Shown one piece after another: positions 30,462 to 39,297 of a stretch of 64,000 bases of DNA. The notes below the pieces were generated by a model, which was given only the letters and a program-made list of their open reading frames with translations, searched no databases and was not told where the DNA came from. This DNA is from Ancylobacter koreensis (lineage in GTDB: Bacteria; Pseudomonadota; Alphaproteobacteria; Rhizobiales; Xanthobacteraceae). Where the stretch lies: contig NZ_JALKCG010000005.1 of assembly GCF_023016525.1 (NCBI RefSeq), forward strand, positions 124,001 to 188,000, given 5' to 3'. Both the position numbers and the translations under genes were made by a program. Positions within the stretch are counted from its first letter, which is position 1. The number at the start of each line of letters is the position of its first letter.

Positions 30462-30822
30462 GCGCGCCTCCCGTCGGCTCTCCGGTGGGAGCACCCGCCT
30501 GCACCCGCGCGCTCTCCTCCAGCGCAGCGACGCGCCGGTCCCAGCCGGCGACCTCGCGCCGCTCCTCGATCTGCCGGCAGGCATAGGCGACGGTCGAGCG
30601 GTGCCGGCCAAAGCCGCTGGCGACCTGCGTCATCGGCAGGCCGAGCCCGACATGGGCGAGATACATGGCGAGCGCCCGCGCCGAGGCGCAGCGGCGGTCG
30701 CGGCCCGGCGGATGCAGCAGGCTGTCCATCGGCAGGCCCGTCGCCTCGGCGGCGAGACGGGTGGCGACGAGGCAGGCGAGCGCGCCGGAGGGCGGCGCGG
30801 AGCGAGAGGCGGCAACGGGCAT
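30454..30822 (-). CDS. DnaA domain IV-like helix-turn-helix protein
   Basis: A 122-residue protein whose central part, CASARALAMYLAHVGLGLPMTQVASGFGRHRSTVAYACRQIEERRE, matches the DnaA C-terminal DNA-binding fold with the HRSTVAYACR recognition helix. There is no AAA domain, so it is not DnaA itself. It overlaps the DUF6456 gene by 8 bp. Upstream, minus-strand TTGACA (30899-30894) could be the -35 of its promoter. Such proteins may compete for DnaA-box-like sites, but that is an inference. Confidence 0.82.
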   Translation of the reverse strand: MPVAASRSAPPSGALACLVATRLAAEATGLPMDSLLHPPGRDRRCASARALAMYLAHVGLGLPMTQVASGFGRHRSTVAYACRQIEERREVAGWDRRVAALEESARVQAGAPTGEPTGGAHG

Positions 30823-31013
30823 GGTGTGTCTCCGATAAGGAATTTAAGCCTATTTCGGAGTCAGCGTCGATTCAAGAACAAAAGATGAACATATGTCAAC
30901 GTATCGCCTGACCTCGCCATCTTCCACCACACGGTGTCGGTCATTATAGGATTTTTATCCGCACCCATGCGCGCCGCCCGGATACTGGTCTCACCGACCA
31001 CGGAGGCGCTGCC

Positions 31014-31316
31014 ATGCGCGATCATCATCGAAACAGGCGTATCCGGGCGATGCGCAGCGAGGAACCCGCCGAGGCCATCGCCGCTCGCGCCGAAGCGCTG
31101 CGCCCGTTTCTCGGGCGGTCCGGCGAGGAACGGATGCGGGCGCTTCGCCGCCTGCTGCGCGCGGAGCGGCGGGCCGCCGGCACCGGCCTCGGCTACGACG
31201 CGATACGCCACGCGGCGCTGCGCCGCCTGCTCGCCGAGCCTGGCCAGCCGCCAGCCGTCTCCCCGACCGGCGACCCGAGCGCCAGTGCACGCGGCGCGGC
31301 GGGCGGGCGCGCATGA
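31014..31316 (+). CDS. Hypothetical basic protein
   Basis: A 100-residue Arg-rich frame (MRDHHRNRRIRAMRSEEPAEAIAARAEALRPFLGRSGEERMRALRRLLRAERRAAG...). The first 70 residues are predicted helical and might be real; the last 25 are low-complexity. A perfect terminator follows right at its stop codon, which supports a transcribed gene ending here. I do not recognise a family. GAGG precedes the ATG. Confidence is modest because the region is GC-rich and long open frames are frequent. Confidence 0.5.
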   Translation: MRDHHRNRRIRAMRSEEPAEAIAARAEALRPFLGRSGEERMRALRRLLRAERRAAGTGLGYDAIRHAALRRLLAEPGQPPAVSPTGDPSASARGAAGGRA

Positions 31317-31347
31317 AAAAGGCCGCCACGGGATGTGGCGGCCTTTT
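31316..31347. terminator. Bidirectional intrinsic terminator
   Basis: AAAAAGGCCGCCACGGGATG then TGGCGGCCTTTT: an 8-9 bp GGCCGCCAC/GTGGCGGCC stem with A and T tracts on both sides. It ends the plus-strand hypothetical gene and lies 63 bp downstream of the convergent mucR stop. Confidence 0.92.
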
Positions 31348-31409
31348 CCGAAGTATCATCCCGCGAGTCCCGGCCCGCAAAGGCTGGGCCCGCAATGGCT
31401 GCGCCACCG

Positions 31410-31832
31410 TCAGGCGCGGGCGGTTCGCCGGCGCTGCTGGCCGAGGCCCATCTCCTTGGCGAGGTTGGAGCGCGCCGTCGCGTAATTGGGAGCGACCATG
31501 GGATAGTCGGCCGGCAAGCCCCACTTCTCCCGGTATTCCTCGGGGGTAAGGTTGTACTGTGTGCGCAGGTGCCGCTTCAGCGACTTGAACTTCTTGCCGT
31601 CTTCCAGGCAGATGATGAAATCGGGCGTCACCGACTTCTTCAGCGGCACTGCCGGCTTGAGCGGCTCGGCGGCCGGCTCGGTCTCGCCATTGCCCACCCG
31701 GTGCAGCGCACCGTGAACATCGGCGATCAGCGCGGTCAGATCATTCGCGGAGATCGCATTGTTGCTCACATAGGCGGAGACGATATCGGCGGCCAGTTCG
31801 ATATAGATGTCGGCGTCCTTGGTGTCGCTCAT
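31410..31832 (-). CDS. mucR: MucR/Ros family transcriptional regulator
   Basis: A 140-residue regulator of the Ros/MucR family, which binds AT-rich promoters in the Hyphomicrobiales and controls exopolysaccharide, motility and cell cycle genes. The N-terminal part ([32 protein letters not shown]) is the oligomerisation domain. The DNA-binding part is [62 protein letters not shown]. The usual Cys2His2 ligands are incomplete: one Cys, an Asp instead of the second Cys, and Gln in place of the second His, as in zinc-independent family members. The ATG at 31832 follows a long AT-rich leader. Confidence 0.95.
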   Translation of the reverse strand: MSDTKDADIYIELAADIVSAYVSNNAISANDLTALIADVHGALHRVGNGETEPAAEPLKPAVPLKKSVTPDFIICLEDGKKFKSLKRHLRTQYNLTPEEYREKWGLPADYPMVAPNYATARSNLAKEMGLGQQRRRTARA

Positions 31833-32197
31833 GGCCCATTCTTCGAAATGTGTCGATAAACCCTGACGCCCCGCTACGGCGCCCGTTTGCATTCACCGAT
31901 CTACGCGAAACTACGTCCCCACGACGTCTCGTCATTCCGCAACCGGGTACACTTCCGTAAATAAACTTCGAAATCGGGAATAACAAGGTTTTTCGAAGCG
32001 AAACCAACGCAAATCGCCGTGCAGTGTCGCAAGGGGGAGTGTGTCGAACCGTTTGCGTAAGCTCAAACGCCGGAAGTCGCTGTTCTTTTCGGCGCTGGCT
32101 GAGGGTGCCGCAGGAACCAAGACTTTGTGAACGGCATCAACACTTGCCGCCGCCGGGATAGGTGATTATCTCGGCAGAAAACCTCAAGGAATCCGAT
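31833..32197. other. Divergent intergenic region between mucR and msrB
   Basis: This 365-bp region carries no supported gene. It is clearly AT-richer than the surroundings (for example CCGTAAATAAACTTCGAAATC near 31954-31975). MucR proteins repress their own promoters at AT-rich sites, so these segments are natural MucR targets. A short-lived 62-codon frame on the minus strand (31932-32120) lacks any coding support. Confidence 0.55.
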
Positions 32198-32617
32198 ATG
32201 ATCCAGACAACCCGCCGGCCCAAGGTCGTGAAGACGGATGCGGAGTGGCGCGCCCAGCTCACCCCCGAGCAGTACCATGTGACGCGCGGCCACGGCACCG
32301 AATGCGCCTTCAGCGGCCCGCATCTCGCGCAGAAGGAAGCGGGCGTCTACAGCTGCGTGTGCTGCGGCGAGCCGCTGTTCCGCTCCAACGCCAAGTTCGA
32401 ATCCGGCACCGGCTGGCCGAGCTTCTTCCAGCCGGTCGATGCCGAGGCGGTGAGCGAGTATCACGACCATTCCTACGGCATGCACCGGGTGGAGGTGCGC
32501 TGCGCGAGCTGCGACGCCCATCTCGGCCACGTGTTCCCCGACGGTCCGCGCCCGACCGGGCTGCGCTTCTGCATCAATGGCGTCGCCATGACCTTCAAGG
32601 CGGATGCCGCCACGTGA
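32198..32617 (+). CDS. msrB: Peptide methionine-R-sulfoxide reductase
   Basis: A 139-residue MsrB that reduces methionine-R-sulfoxide in oxidised proteins. Zinc cysteines are the VCCG set (Cys53, Cys56) and CASC (Cys102, Cys105). The catalytic Cys125 lies in [11 protein letters not shown]. The [13 protein letters not shown] and [10 protein letters not shown] motifs are invariant in the family. The ATG at 32198 ([14 protein letters not shown]) begins the conserved N-terminus. Its stop overlaps the GTG start of an oligopeptidase gene (GTGA), so both are translated together. Confidence 0.96.
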   Translation: MIQTTRRPKVVKTDAEWRAQLTPEQYHVTRGHGTECAFSGPHLAQKEAGVYSCVCCGEPLFRSNAKFESGTGWPSFFQPVDAEAVSEYHDHSYGMHRVEVRCASCDAHLGHVFPDGPRPTGLRFCINGVAMTFKADAAT

Positions 32618-34713
32618 CCGACGCGCCCGCCGTGACGGCCCCCGCCCATCCGCCGCTGGTCCGCAGCTTCCACGGCCAGACGCTGGTCGATCCCCATGCC
32701 TGGCTTCGCGCCGACAACTGGCGCGAGGTCATGCGCGACCCGTCCGTGCTCGCGCCCGACATACGCGCCTTCCTGGAGGCGGAGAACGCAGCGGCCGAGG
32801 CGTGGTTCGCCCCGCAGGCAGAATTGCGCCGCACGCTGGTGAAGGAGATGCGCGGGCGCATCAAGGAGGACGATTCCTCCGTGCCCGCCACCGACGGCCC
32901 CTTCGCCTATTTCACCCGCTACCGCGACGGCGGCCAGCATCCGCTGATCTGCCGCCGTCCGGCGGGCGCCATCGCCGGCGAGACCGTGCTGCTGGACGGC
33001 GACGCGCTGGCGCAGGGCAAGGCCTATTTCCAGTTCGGCGACGCCCAGCAGTCGCCCGACCACCGGCTCTATGCCTGGACGGCGGACGAGGCGGGCTCGG
33101 AATATTACACGCTGCGCATCCGCGACATCGCCGCCGGCACCGACCTGCCCGACCTCGTGCACGAGACCACCGGCGATGTGCTGTGGAGCGCGGACGGCGC
33201 CCACCTCTTCTACATCCGCCGCGATGGCGAGCACCGGCCGAGCTTCGTCTACCGCCACGCACTCGGCACCGATCCGGCCGGGGACGTGCTGGTCTATGAG
33301 GAGCCGGACAAGGGCTTCTTCGTCTCGCTCGGACGCACCCAGTCCGGCCGCTTCGGCCTCATCTCCTGCGGCGACCACGACACAAGCGAGGTGTGGCTGC
33401 TGGACCTGCACGCCCCGCACACAGCGCCGGTGCGGGTCGAGCCGCGCGAGGCGGGCCTGCGCTACGGCGTCGAGCACCATCCCGCGCTCGACGGGGTGGA
33501 AAGCCTCGTCATCGAGACCAATGCGGACGGCGCGGAGGACTTCAAGATCGTCACCGCGCCGTTGGCGAGCCCCGGCCGCGCGCACTGGCGCGAAATGGTA
33601 CCGCACAGGGCGGGCCGGCTGATCTTGTCGGTCAGCGTGCTGCGCGGCCATCTCATTCGGCTGGAGCGTGAGGACGGGCTGCCGCGCATCGTGGTGCGTA
33701 CGCTCGCCGAGGGCGCCGAACACGCGATCGACTTTGCCGAGGAGGCCTATTCGCTCGGCTTCGACGCCGGCTACGGCTTCGACAAGACCGAGATCCGCTT
33801 CACCTATTCCTCGATGACCACTCCGTCGGAAGTGTGGGACTACGACGTCGCCAGCCGCGCCCGCGTGCTGCGCAAGCGCCAGGAAGTGCCCTCCGGCCAC
33901 GATCCCAGGCGCTACGTCACCCGCCGCGTCCTGGCGCCGGCGCCCGATGGTGAGCTGATCCCGGTCTCGCTGCTCTTCGCGCGGGACACCCCGCTCGACG
34001 GCAGCGCGCCATGCCTGCTCTACGGCTACGGCGCCTATGGCATCTCGATCCCGGCGAGTTTCTCGACGTCGCGCCTGTCGCTGGTCGACCGCGGCTTCGT
34101 CTACGCCATTGCCCATATCCGCGGCGGCACCGAGAAGGGCTGGCGCTGGTACCGCGAGGGCAAGCTGGCGAAGAAGACCAACAGCTTCACCGACTTCGTC
34201 GCCGCCGGCGACTATCTCGTGGCGCAGAAGATCGTTGCGCCCGACCGCATCGTCGCCCATGGCGGCTCGGCCGGCGGCATGCTGATGGGGGCGGTCGCCA
34301 ATCTGCGCCCCGAACTGTTCGCCGGCATCGTGGCGGAGGTGCCCTTCGTCGACGTGCTCAACACCATGCTCGACGACACGCTCCCCCTCACCCCGCCGGA
34401 ATGGCCTGAATGGGGCAACCCCATCGCCGATCCCGAGGCCTTCGCGGGCATCAAGGCCTATTCACCCTACGACAATGTGGAAGCGAAGGACTATCCGGCC
34501 ATCTTCGCCCTCGCCGGCCTCACCGATCCGCGCGTGACCTATTGGGAACCGGCGAAATGGGTGGCGAAGCTGCGCGAGACGAAGACGGACGGCCGCCCGC
34601 TTCTCCTGCGCACCAACATGGATGCCGGCCATGGCGGCGCCGCCGGACGCTTCGACCGGCTGGAGGAAACGGCGCTGGTCTATGCCTTCGCGCTCGCCGT
34701 CGCCGGTGGCTGA
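32614..34713 (+). CDS. ptrB: Oligopeptidase B-type prolyl oligopeptidase family enzyme
   Basis: A 699-residue S9-family peptidase. The first 410 residues form the beta-propeller (repeated [27 protein letters not shown] blades) and the last 270 the alpha/beta hydrolase. The triad is Ser552 in [10 protein letters not shown], Asp638 in [11 protein letters not shown] and His673 in DAGHGG. The [29 protein letters not shown] segment is characteristic of oligopeptidase B, which cuts small peptides after Arg/Lys. The GTG start overlaps the msrB stop. A terminator follows at 34741. Confidence 0.93.
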   Translation: MTDAPAVTAPAHPPLVRSFHGQTLVDPHAWLRADNWREVMRDPSVLAPDIRAFLEAENAAAEAWFAPQAELRRTLVKEMRGRIKEDDSSVPATDGPFAYFTRYRDGGQHPLICRRPAGAIAGETVLLDGDALAQGKAYFQFGDAQQSPDHRLYAWTADEAGSEYYTLRIRDIAAGTDLPDLVHETTGDVLWSADGAHLFYIRRDGEHRPSFVYRHALGTDPAGDVLVYEEPDKGFFVSLGRTQSGRFGLISCGDHDTSEVWLLDLHAPHTAPVRVEPREAGLRYGVEHHPALDGVESLVIETNADGAEDFKIVTAPLASPGRAHWREMVPHRAGRLILSVSVLRGHLIRLEREDGLPRIVVRTLAEGAEHAIDFAEEAYSLGFDAGYGFDKTEIRFTYSSMTTPSEVWDYDVASRARVLRKRQEVPSGHDPRRYVTRRVLAPAPDGELIPVSLLFARDTPLDGSAPCLLYGYGAYGISIPASFSTSRLSLVDRGFVYAIAHIRGGTEKGWRWYREGKLAKKTNSFTDFVAAGDYLVAQKIVAPDRIVAHGGSAGGMLMGAVANLRPELFAGIVAEVPFVDVLNTMLDDTLPLTPPEWPEWGNPIADPEAFAGIKAYSPYDNVEAKDYPAIFALAGLTDPRVTYWEPAKWVAKLRETKTDGRPLLLRTNMDAGHGGAAGRFDRLEETALVYAFALAVAGG

Positions 34714-34740
34714 CGGCGGGCGACACGCCGCGAAAACGAA

Positions 34741-34764
34741 GGGCGCCCACCGGGCGCCCTTTTT
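34741..34764 (+). terminator. Intrinsic terminator
   Basis: GGGCGCCC, ACC, GGGCGCCC, TTTTT: a perfect 8-bp stem with a 3-base loop and five T residues, 27 bp after the oligopeptidase stop. A preceding AA-rich stretch may also help it stop minus-strand transcripts from 34786. Confidence 0.93.
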
Positions 34765-34785
34765 CATGTGAGGGAGACGAAAGGC

Positions 34786-35715
34786 TCAGCCGCGATTGCC
34801 GCCGCCCGACACGTGGTCGCGCAGGTCCTGCAGCGAGGCGAAGCGCAGCGTGCCGTCCGGTAGGTCGGCCTCGATCGAGCCGTCCGAATAGAGCTTGTAG
34901 GCCATGCCGCCGATGGTGCCCGACTTGAGCACCGTCACTTCCGGCTCGGGCGGGGGCGTCACGAGGACAGGCTCGGTCGCCGGCTCCGGCTCGTCGGCCA
35001 GCAGGTCGGTGTCCTGCAGGAAGGGCGGCGGGGCGACGGGCTGAGGCGGAAGGTCCTCGCGAGGCGTCTCCTGCCGTGGGAAGTCCTCGCGCGGGCGCGG
35101 CGCACGCGCGAGGACTTCCGCAGGCTGGCGCGGCTCGAAGGGCGGCTCGTCGTAGGCGTCCACCGGAGGCGGCGGCTCGCGGCGCGCCGGGGAGGTCGAG
35201 CGGAAGGGCGGCAGCGGCTCGTAATCGGCCGGCTCGGCCAGCGCGGGCTCGGGCTCGAAGCCGGGCTCCTCCGCCGGCGTATCGGGACGCTTGCGGCGGA
35301 ACCACGAGGGCAGGCCACGGTCGCCGGCGGGCGCGGGCAGTTCGTCCGGCTCGGGGAAGGCCGGGGCGACGGAGGCTTCCTTGGCGGCGGTGTAATCAGG
35401 CTCGGGATAGCCGGGCGCGACGGTCGCGAAGCTCGCCGCCTCGACCGCGACAGCGGTGGCCGTCGCCCGCGCGGGAGCGGCTTCTTCCTCGTAGGGCTCG
35501 AAATGCACCGCGCCGTCGAGCTTCTCCGCGATGTCGCGCAAGACCCGCAGAATGAAGCCGAGGGCGAACATCAGAAGTCCGCCGACAAAAGCCGTGCTGC
35601 CCACCGTCATCAGGCCGGAGCCGGAAGTCGTCTCCGCCGAGCCGAAGCCAATAGCGCCGAGGACGACACCGAGCGCGGCGACCGCAACGCCGATTCCGAT
35701 GACAATTGCACCCAT
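34786..35715 (-). CDS. Membrane protein with conserved C-terminal domain, function unknown
   Basis: A 309-residue protein with two membrane helices near the N-terminus (GAIVIGIGVAVAALGVVLGAIGF and GSTAFVGGLLMFALGFILRVLRDI), a long acidic Pro/Glu-rich cytosolic middle (about residues 70-250), and a short conserved end, VTVLKSGTIGGMAYKLYSDGSIEADLPDGTLRFASLQDLRDHV. This end domain occurs in many Hyphomicrobiales proteins I cannot name. The ATG at 35715 is used; a TTG one codon earlier is possible. It is convergent with the oligopeptidase gene. Confidence 0.82.
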   Translation of the reverse strand: MGAIVIGIGVAVAALGVVLGAIGFGSAETTSGSGLMTVGSTAFVGGLLMFALGFILRVLRDIAEKLDGAVHFEPYEEEAAPARATATAVAVEAASFATVAPGYPEPDYTAAKEASVAPAFPEPDELPAPAGDRGLPSWFRRKRPDTPAEEPGFEPEPALAEPADYEPLPPFRSTSPARREPPPPVDAYDEPPFEPRQPAEVLARAPRPREDFPRQETPREDLPPQPVAPPPFLQDTDLLADEPEPATEPVLVTPPPEPEVTVLKSGTIGGMAYKLYSDGSIEADLPDGTLRFASLQDLRDHVSGGGNRG

Positions 35716-35998
35716 CAAGAAACTCCATCGGACCGATTCGCTGCCGATCCTTACTTTTATGAGACCTTAGGTTTAGTACAACGTTAACGAAACTGATGCA
35801 GCGCAAATGCGGCGCGCATGAGAGTCGGCGCCGCGCCATGCGATCGGCGGGGAAGAATTCGGCCGCGCGCGATGCTTTTGGTTGTCCGCCGCCCCATACC
35901 GACCTATCTAATCAGCGCCGAGCTTGCGCGGGCTTCCCAGCACCGGCGGAGGCACCCGTGCCGGGGTTCGGCCGGATTTCATTTCGCGGAGACGCTCC

Positions 35999-36592
35999 AT
36001 GTCCTTCTCGCTTCCCGAACTTCCCTATTCCTACGACGCCCTCGCCCCCTACATGTCGCGCGAGACGCTCGAATATCACCACGACAAGCACCACCTCGCC
36101 TATGTGAACAACGGCAACAACCTGCTGAAGGGCACCGAGTGGGAAGGCAAGTCGCTGGAAGAGATCGTGAAGGGCTCCTACGGCAAGAATGCCGGGCTCT
36201 TCAACAATGCCGGCCAGCACTACAACCACCTGCACTTCTGGAACTGGATGAAGCCGAATGGCGGCGGCGCCATTCCCGGCGAGCTTGAGAAGAAGATCGT
36301 CGAGGACCTCGGCTCCGTCGAGAAGTTCAAGGAAGACTTCATCCAGGCCGGCGTGACGCAGTTCGGTTCCGGCTGGGCCTGGCTGGCGGTCAAGGACGGC
36401 AAGCTCGTCATCGCCAAGACCCCGAACGGCGAGAGCCCGCTGGTCTCCGGCGCCACCCCGATCCTCGGCGTCGACGTGTGGGAGCACTCCTACTACATCG
36501 ACTACCGCAACCGTCGCCCGGACTATCTCAAGGCGTTCGTCGAGAACCTGGTGAACTGGGACTACGTCGCCGAGCTCTATTCCAAGGCCTGA
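35999..36592 (+). CDS. sodB: Superoxide dismutase, Fe/Mn family
   Basis: A 197-residue superoxide dismutase. Metal ligands are His27 (EYHHDKHH), His in NHLHFWNWM (about residue 80), and Asp/His in DVWEHSYYIDYRNRRPDYL (about residues 158 and 162). The GSGWAWL and AGVTQFGSGW motifs give the active-site fold. The family can use iron or manganese; the FNNAGQHYNHLHFW pattern is more like the iron type, but metal choice is not certain from sequence. The ATG at 35999 is preceded by a GGAGACG site. A strong terminator follows. Confidence 0.96.
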   Translation: MSFSLPELPYSYDALAPYMSRETLEYHHDKHHLAYVNNGNNLLKGTEWEGKSLEEIVKGSYGKNAGLFNNAGQHYNHLHFWNWMKPNGGGAIPGELEKKIVEDLGSVEKFKEDFIQAGVTQFGSGWAWLAVKDGKLVIAKTPNGESPLVSGATPILGVDVWEHSYYIDYRNRRPDYLKAFVENLVNWDYVAELYSKA

Positions 36593-36622
36593 TCGCGCGC
36601 CGCGCGCCACAGGACGATACGA

Positions 36623-36656
36623 GACGGCCGGGGGCGCACCCCGGCCGTTTTGCTTT
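36623..36656. terminator. Intrinsic terminator after sodB
   Basis: ACGGCCGGGG, GCGCA, CCCCGGCCGT, TTTGCTTT: a 10-bp perfect stem with a 5-base loop and a T tract, 30 bp downstream of the sodB stop. It also lies downstream of the convergent gene at 36680. Confidence 0.92.
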
Positions 36657-36679
36657 CGGGAGCGGCAGGGAGCGTACGC

Positions 36680-37036
36680 TCAGCCACGCGGGCGCCAGCC
36701 GCGCGCCGGCGGCGGATAACCCTTCACGCAGTAGTCATTCCAGAAATCGAGCTGCCAGGCCGAGCGCCACTGGTAGAGCCAGTTCTCGCACGCGTCCTTG
36801 GAGCGGAAGCAGCCCTCCACCGTCCGCCCCTCGATGAAGTTGAGGTTCCACGGAGCCTCGCGCCGCCCGGTGAAATGGCCGTACCAGAGCTGGGCCGGGT
36901 TGCCGGATGCCGCCATGGCGCGGCAGTCGCCGCCGGGAAAGGTGCCGGTGAACTGATAGGCCCCCGCCGGCGTGGCGGCGAGAGCGAGGAAGCCGCCGAG
37001 CGCCAGGGCGGAGCCGGCCAGAACAGCGCGTTTCAT
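36680..37036 (-). CDS. Small secreted protein with conserved cysteines, function unknown
   Basis: A 118-residue protein with a signal peptide (MKRAVLAGSALALGGFLALAATPAGA) and a compact mature domain of about 90 residues, YQFTGTFPGGDCRAMAASGNPAQLWYGHFTGRREAPWNL..., with four cysteines in total (GDCRAM, EGCFRS, KDACENW, DYCVKG) that can pair as two disulfides. The aromatic content is high. I do not recognise a named family. GGAGG lies upstream of the ATG, and the gene stands alone. Confidence 0.78.
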   Translation of the reverse strand: MKRAVLAGSALALGGFLALAATPAGAYQFTGTFPGGDCRAMAASGNPAQLWYGHFTGRREAPWNLNFIEGRTVEGCFRSKDACENWLYQWRSAWQLDFWNDYCVKGYPPPARGWRPRG

Positions 37037-37145
37037 GACGCATCACCTCCGGCGGACGGGCGACCGCCGCCGGCCCGCTCATAGCCTGATGTAGTCCGGC
37101 GTTTCGCGGGTAAAAGGGGGCCGCGCACGGAAGTCGGCCGGGAGC

Positions 37146-38132
37146 TTACAACCAGCGTATCTTGCGCAGCAGCGCCACCAGCCCGACGCCAAGCAGCGCC
37201 GCGACGATGGTCACTGCCCAGAAGCCGTTGGGGTCCTGCGCGCCGGGAATGCCCTCGACATTCATGCCCATCAGGCCGGTGATCAGCGTCAGCGGCGCGA
37301 AGATGACAGTGACGGCGGCGAGGATGAGCATGGAGCGGTTCATCTGCTCGGCGCGCCGCTCCACCATCTGGTCGTAGATCACCGCGGCGCGGTCGCGCAC
37401 AGAATCGAGTTCCTCGGCGAAGCGCGTCACCCGGTCGGCGGCCTCTCGCAGCCGGTTGCGGTCGCGCGGGGAGAGCCATTCGGCGTCCTCCAGCGAGAAA
37501 TGGTTCAGCGCCTCCCGCTGGGGGGCGATGTAGCGGCGCAGGATGATGGCGACGCGCCGCACCTCGGAGACCTTCGGGCTGAGATTGGAGAGCGTGGCAC
37601 TCAGCACCATCTCCTCCAGCTCGTCCGCCTGCTCGGCCAGCGCGGTGATCACCGTGTCCATGCGGTCGACGAGGCGCATGGAGAGATCGGCGACGAACTC
37701 GCCCGGCGTGCGCGGGGCGCGCCCGCGCTGGATGGCGTCCTCGAAATCGCCGACCGCCGACAGGGCGCGCTTGCGCACCGAGACGATGCGGTGCGGCTCC
37801 ACCCAGAAGCGCACCGAATGCATCTCGTCCGGCAGCGAATAGGGCATCAGGTTGATGCCGCGCAGGTTCAGGAAGGCGCCGTTGTCGAACAGAGCGCAGC
37901 GCGGCCGGGTCTCGGCGGCGGTGAGCGACTCGACGATGGATGGGTCGATCCGGCTGTCGTCGGTCAGCCAGGTACGCCCGTGCCGGTGGTCCATCTGCTG
38001 CAGGTTGATCCAGTCGAAGCCGCCGGACTGCGGGGACCCGCGCAGGATTTCTTCCCAGCCGATGCGCCGCGCGCCGCCGGCCCCGTCAAAGGACCAGGCG
38101 GATACCAGACCTTCCCTATCGTAATCCGGCAA
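37146..38132 (-). CDS. CorA-family metal ion transporter (ZntB-like)
   Basis: A 328-residue CorA-type channel. A long cytosolic funnel (residues 1-265) with coiled helices (MRLVDRMDTVITALAEQADELEEMVL) precedes two C-terminal membrane helices: SMLILAAVTVIFAPLTLITGLMGMNVEGIPG (with the GMN selectivity motif) and FWAVTIVAALLGVGLVALL. The GMNVEGIPG loop and RSMLILAAVTVIFAPLTL sequence are closer to ZntB zinc exporters/importers than to magnesium CorA, but the ion is not certain. The ATG at 38132 starts the conserved N-terminus (MPDYDREGLVSAWSFDG). Confidence 0.9.
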   Translation of the reverse strand: MPDYDREGLVSAWSFDGAGGARRIGWEEILRGSPQSGGFDWINLQQMDHRHGRTWLTDDSRIDPSIVESLTAAETRPRCALFDNGAFLNLRGINLMPYSLPDEMHSVRFWVEPHRIVSVRKRALSAVGDFEDAIQRGRAPRTPGEFVADLSMRLVDRMDTVITALAEQADELEEMVLSATLSNLSPKVSEVRRVAIILRRYIAPQREALNHFSLEDAEWLSPRDRNRLREAADRVTRFAEELDSVRDRAAVIYDQMVERRAEQMNRSMLILAAVTVIFAPLTLITGLMGMNVEGIPGAQDPNGFWAVTIVAALLGVGLVALLRKIRWL

Positions 38133-38312
38133 GACGGCGCTCCCTCATTTCCGCAATGAACGCTGGATGAACGGAAGAACTGGAATGCGTTCAGTTTGAT
38201 GAACCTTTTGCAACAGCCGGTTCAGTTTGGGCTCAGCCGGCCGGGACTAGGGTGATCTCCATCAACGGCCAATCCCGGCCGCGAGCGACTAGCAGAGTTT
38301 ATCGAGGTCGTC

Positions 38313-38648
38313 ATGATCCGCTTCCCGAAGTCTACCAAGCTCGCCGCGCTCGCCATTGCGGGCGTCACCGTCCTCGCTTCCGCCATTCCCGCCGACGCCG
38401 GCTGGCGCGGCCGTGGCGGTCCGGGCTGGGGCGGACCCGGCTGGGGTGGTCCGGGCTATTATTATGGCCCGCGCCGCAACAATAACGGCGCCGCCGTCGC
38501 CGCCGGCATCATCGGCGGCCTCGCCGTCGGCGCGCTGGCCGCTTCCGCCGCCAACAATTACTACGGCCCGCGCTGCTGGACCGAGACGCGCACCCTCTAC
38601 AACAGCTGGGGCCAGCCCTATTACCGCGACGTCGAGGTCTGCCGCTGA
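38313..38648 (+). CDS. Gly/Tyr-rich secreted protein, function unknown
   Basis: A 111-residue protein with a signal peptide (MIRFPKSTKLAALAIAGVTVLASAIPADA) and a GPGWGG repeat (three copies at about residues 36-49) followed by YYYGPRRNNNG and a glycine-zipper-like hydrophobic stretch (GAAVAAGIIGGLAVGALAASAANNY). The end WTETRTLYNSWGQPYYRDVEVCR holds one of two cysteines. Related small GWGGPGW proteins are common in Hyphomicrobiales and may be envelope proteins. Function is unknown. Confidence 0.82.
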   Translation: MIRFPKSTKLAALAIAGVTVLASAIPADAGWRGRGGPGWGGPGWGGPGYYYGPRRNNNGAAVAAGIIGGLAVGALAASAANNYYGPRCWTETRTLYNSWGQPYYRDVEVCR

Positions 38649-38690
38649 CGGCATTCCCTCTCATCCCGGGCGACGGGACGAGCACGGCGC

Positions 38691-38723
38691 AAGGGGGTGG
38701 CGGAGCGATCCGCCGCCCCTTTG
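38691..38723. terminator. Bidirectional terminator-like hairpin
   Basis: AAGGGGGTGGCGGA, GCGA, TCCGCCGCCCCTTT: a GGCGGA/TCCGCC stem extended by imperfect GGGG/CCCC pairs, ending in TTT on one side and AAA... on the other. It lies between the convergent Gly-rich protein gene and folK. Confidence 0.7.
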
Positions 38724-38745
38724 CGTGTCAGCGACCCTTCGCGTG

Positions 38746-39297
38746 TCAGTAAGTCAGCGGCTGCGGGTCGACCTTGACGATGCCGCTGCGGTCCAACCCC
38801 TCCAGCGCCGCGCGGACCGGCACCCCGCCGACCGCGAGGTCGGGCGCCAGCTCGGCGAGCGGGATCAGCGCGAAGGCGCGCTCCATCATGCGCGGATGTG
38901 GGATTTCGAGGTCCGGCTCGGCGAGCACGTCGTCGCCGTAGAGCAGGATGTCGATGTCGATGGTGCGTGGCCCGAAGCGCACCTCGCGCGTGCGGTCGCG
39001 CCCGAAGGCGTGCTCGACGCCCAGCAGCATGTTGAGCAGTTCGCGGGCGGAAAGTTCGGTCTCCACCGCCACCACGATGTTCAGATACGGTCCCTGCGGC
39101 ACCGGGCCCCAGGGCGGCGTCTCGTAGAGCGAAGAGCGGGCGACGATCTTCAGCCCCGTGCGCGCGATCAGCCCCACCGCCTTCGCCATGGTGCCGGCAC
39201 GGTCGCCGAGATTCGAGCCGAGGCACAGATAGGCGATGCGCTTCTCGACCTTGCGCGGCCGGCGGATAAAGAATTCGGGCGCGGACTCAGACGGCAT
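38746..39297 (-). CDS. folK: 2-amino-4-hydroxy-6-hydroxymethyldihydropteridine pyrophosphokinase
   Basis: A 183-residue HPPK that transfers pyrophosphate from ATP to 6-hydroxymethyl-dihydropterin in folate synthesis. Family motifs are YLCLGSNLGDRAGTMAKA near residue 23-40, SSLYETPPWGP (about 55-65), and the catalytic GRDRTREVRFGPRTIDIDILLYGD (about 98-121), which binds two magnesium ions. The ATG at 39297 overlaps the end of folP by 11 bp. The folB gene that often separates these two is absent. Confidence 0.95.
   Translation of the reverse strand: MPSESAPEFFIRRPRKVEKRIAYLCLGSNLGDRAGTMAKAVGLIARTGLKIVARSSLYETPPWGPVPQGPYLNIVVAVETELSARELLNMLLGVEHAFGRDRTREVRFGPRTIDIDILLYGDDVLAEPDLEIPHPRMMERAFALIPLAELAPDLAVGGVPVRAALEGLDRSGIVKVDPQPLTY

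Noticed and set aside
31932-32120. 62-codon frame in the mucR-msrB gap
   Set aside because: No ribosome site or conserved pattern; the region is AT-rich promoter DNA. Treated as non-coding.
36623-36656. Riboswitch or small RNA downstream of sodB
   Set aside because: A single perfect stem with a T tract explains it as a terminator; no further structure was seen.
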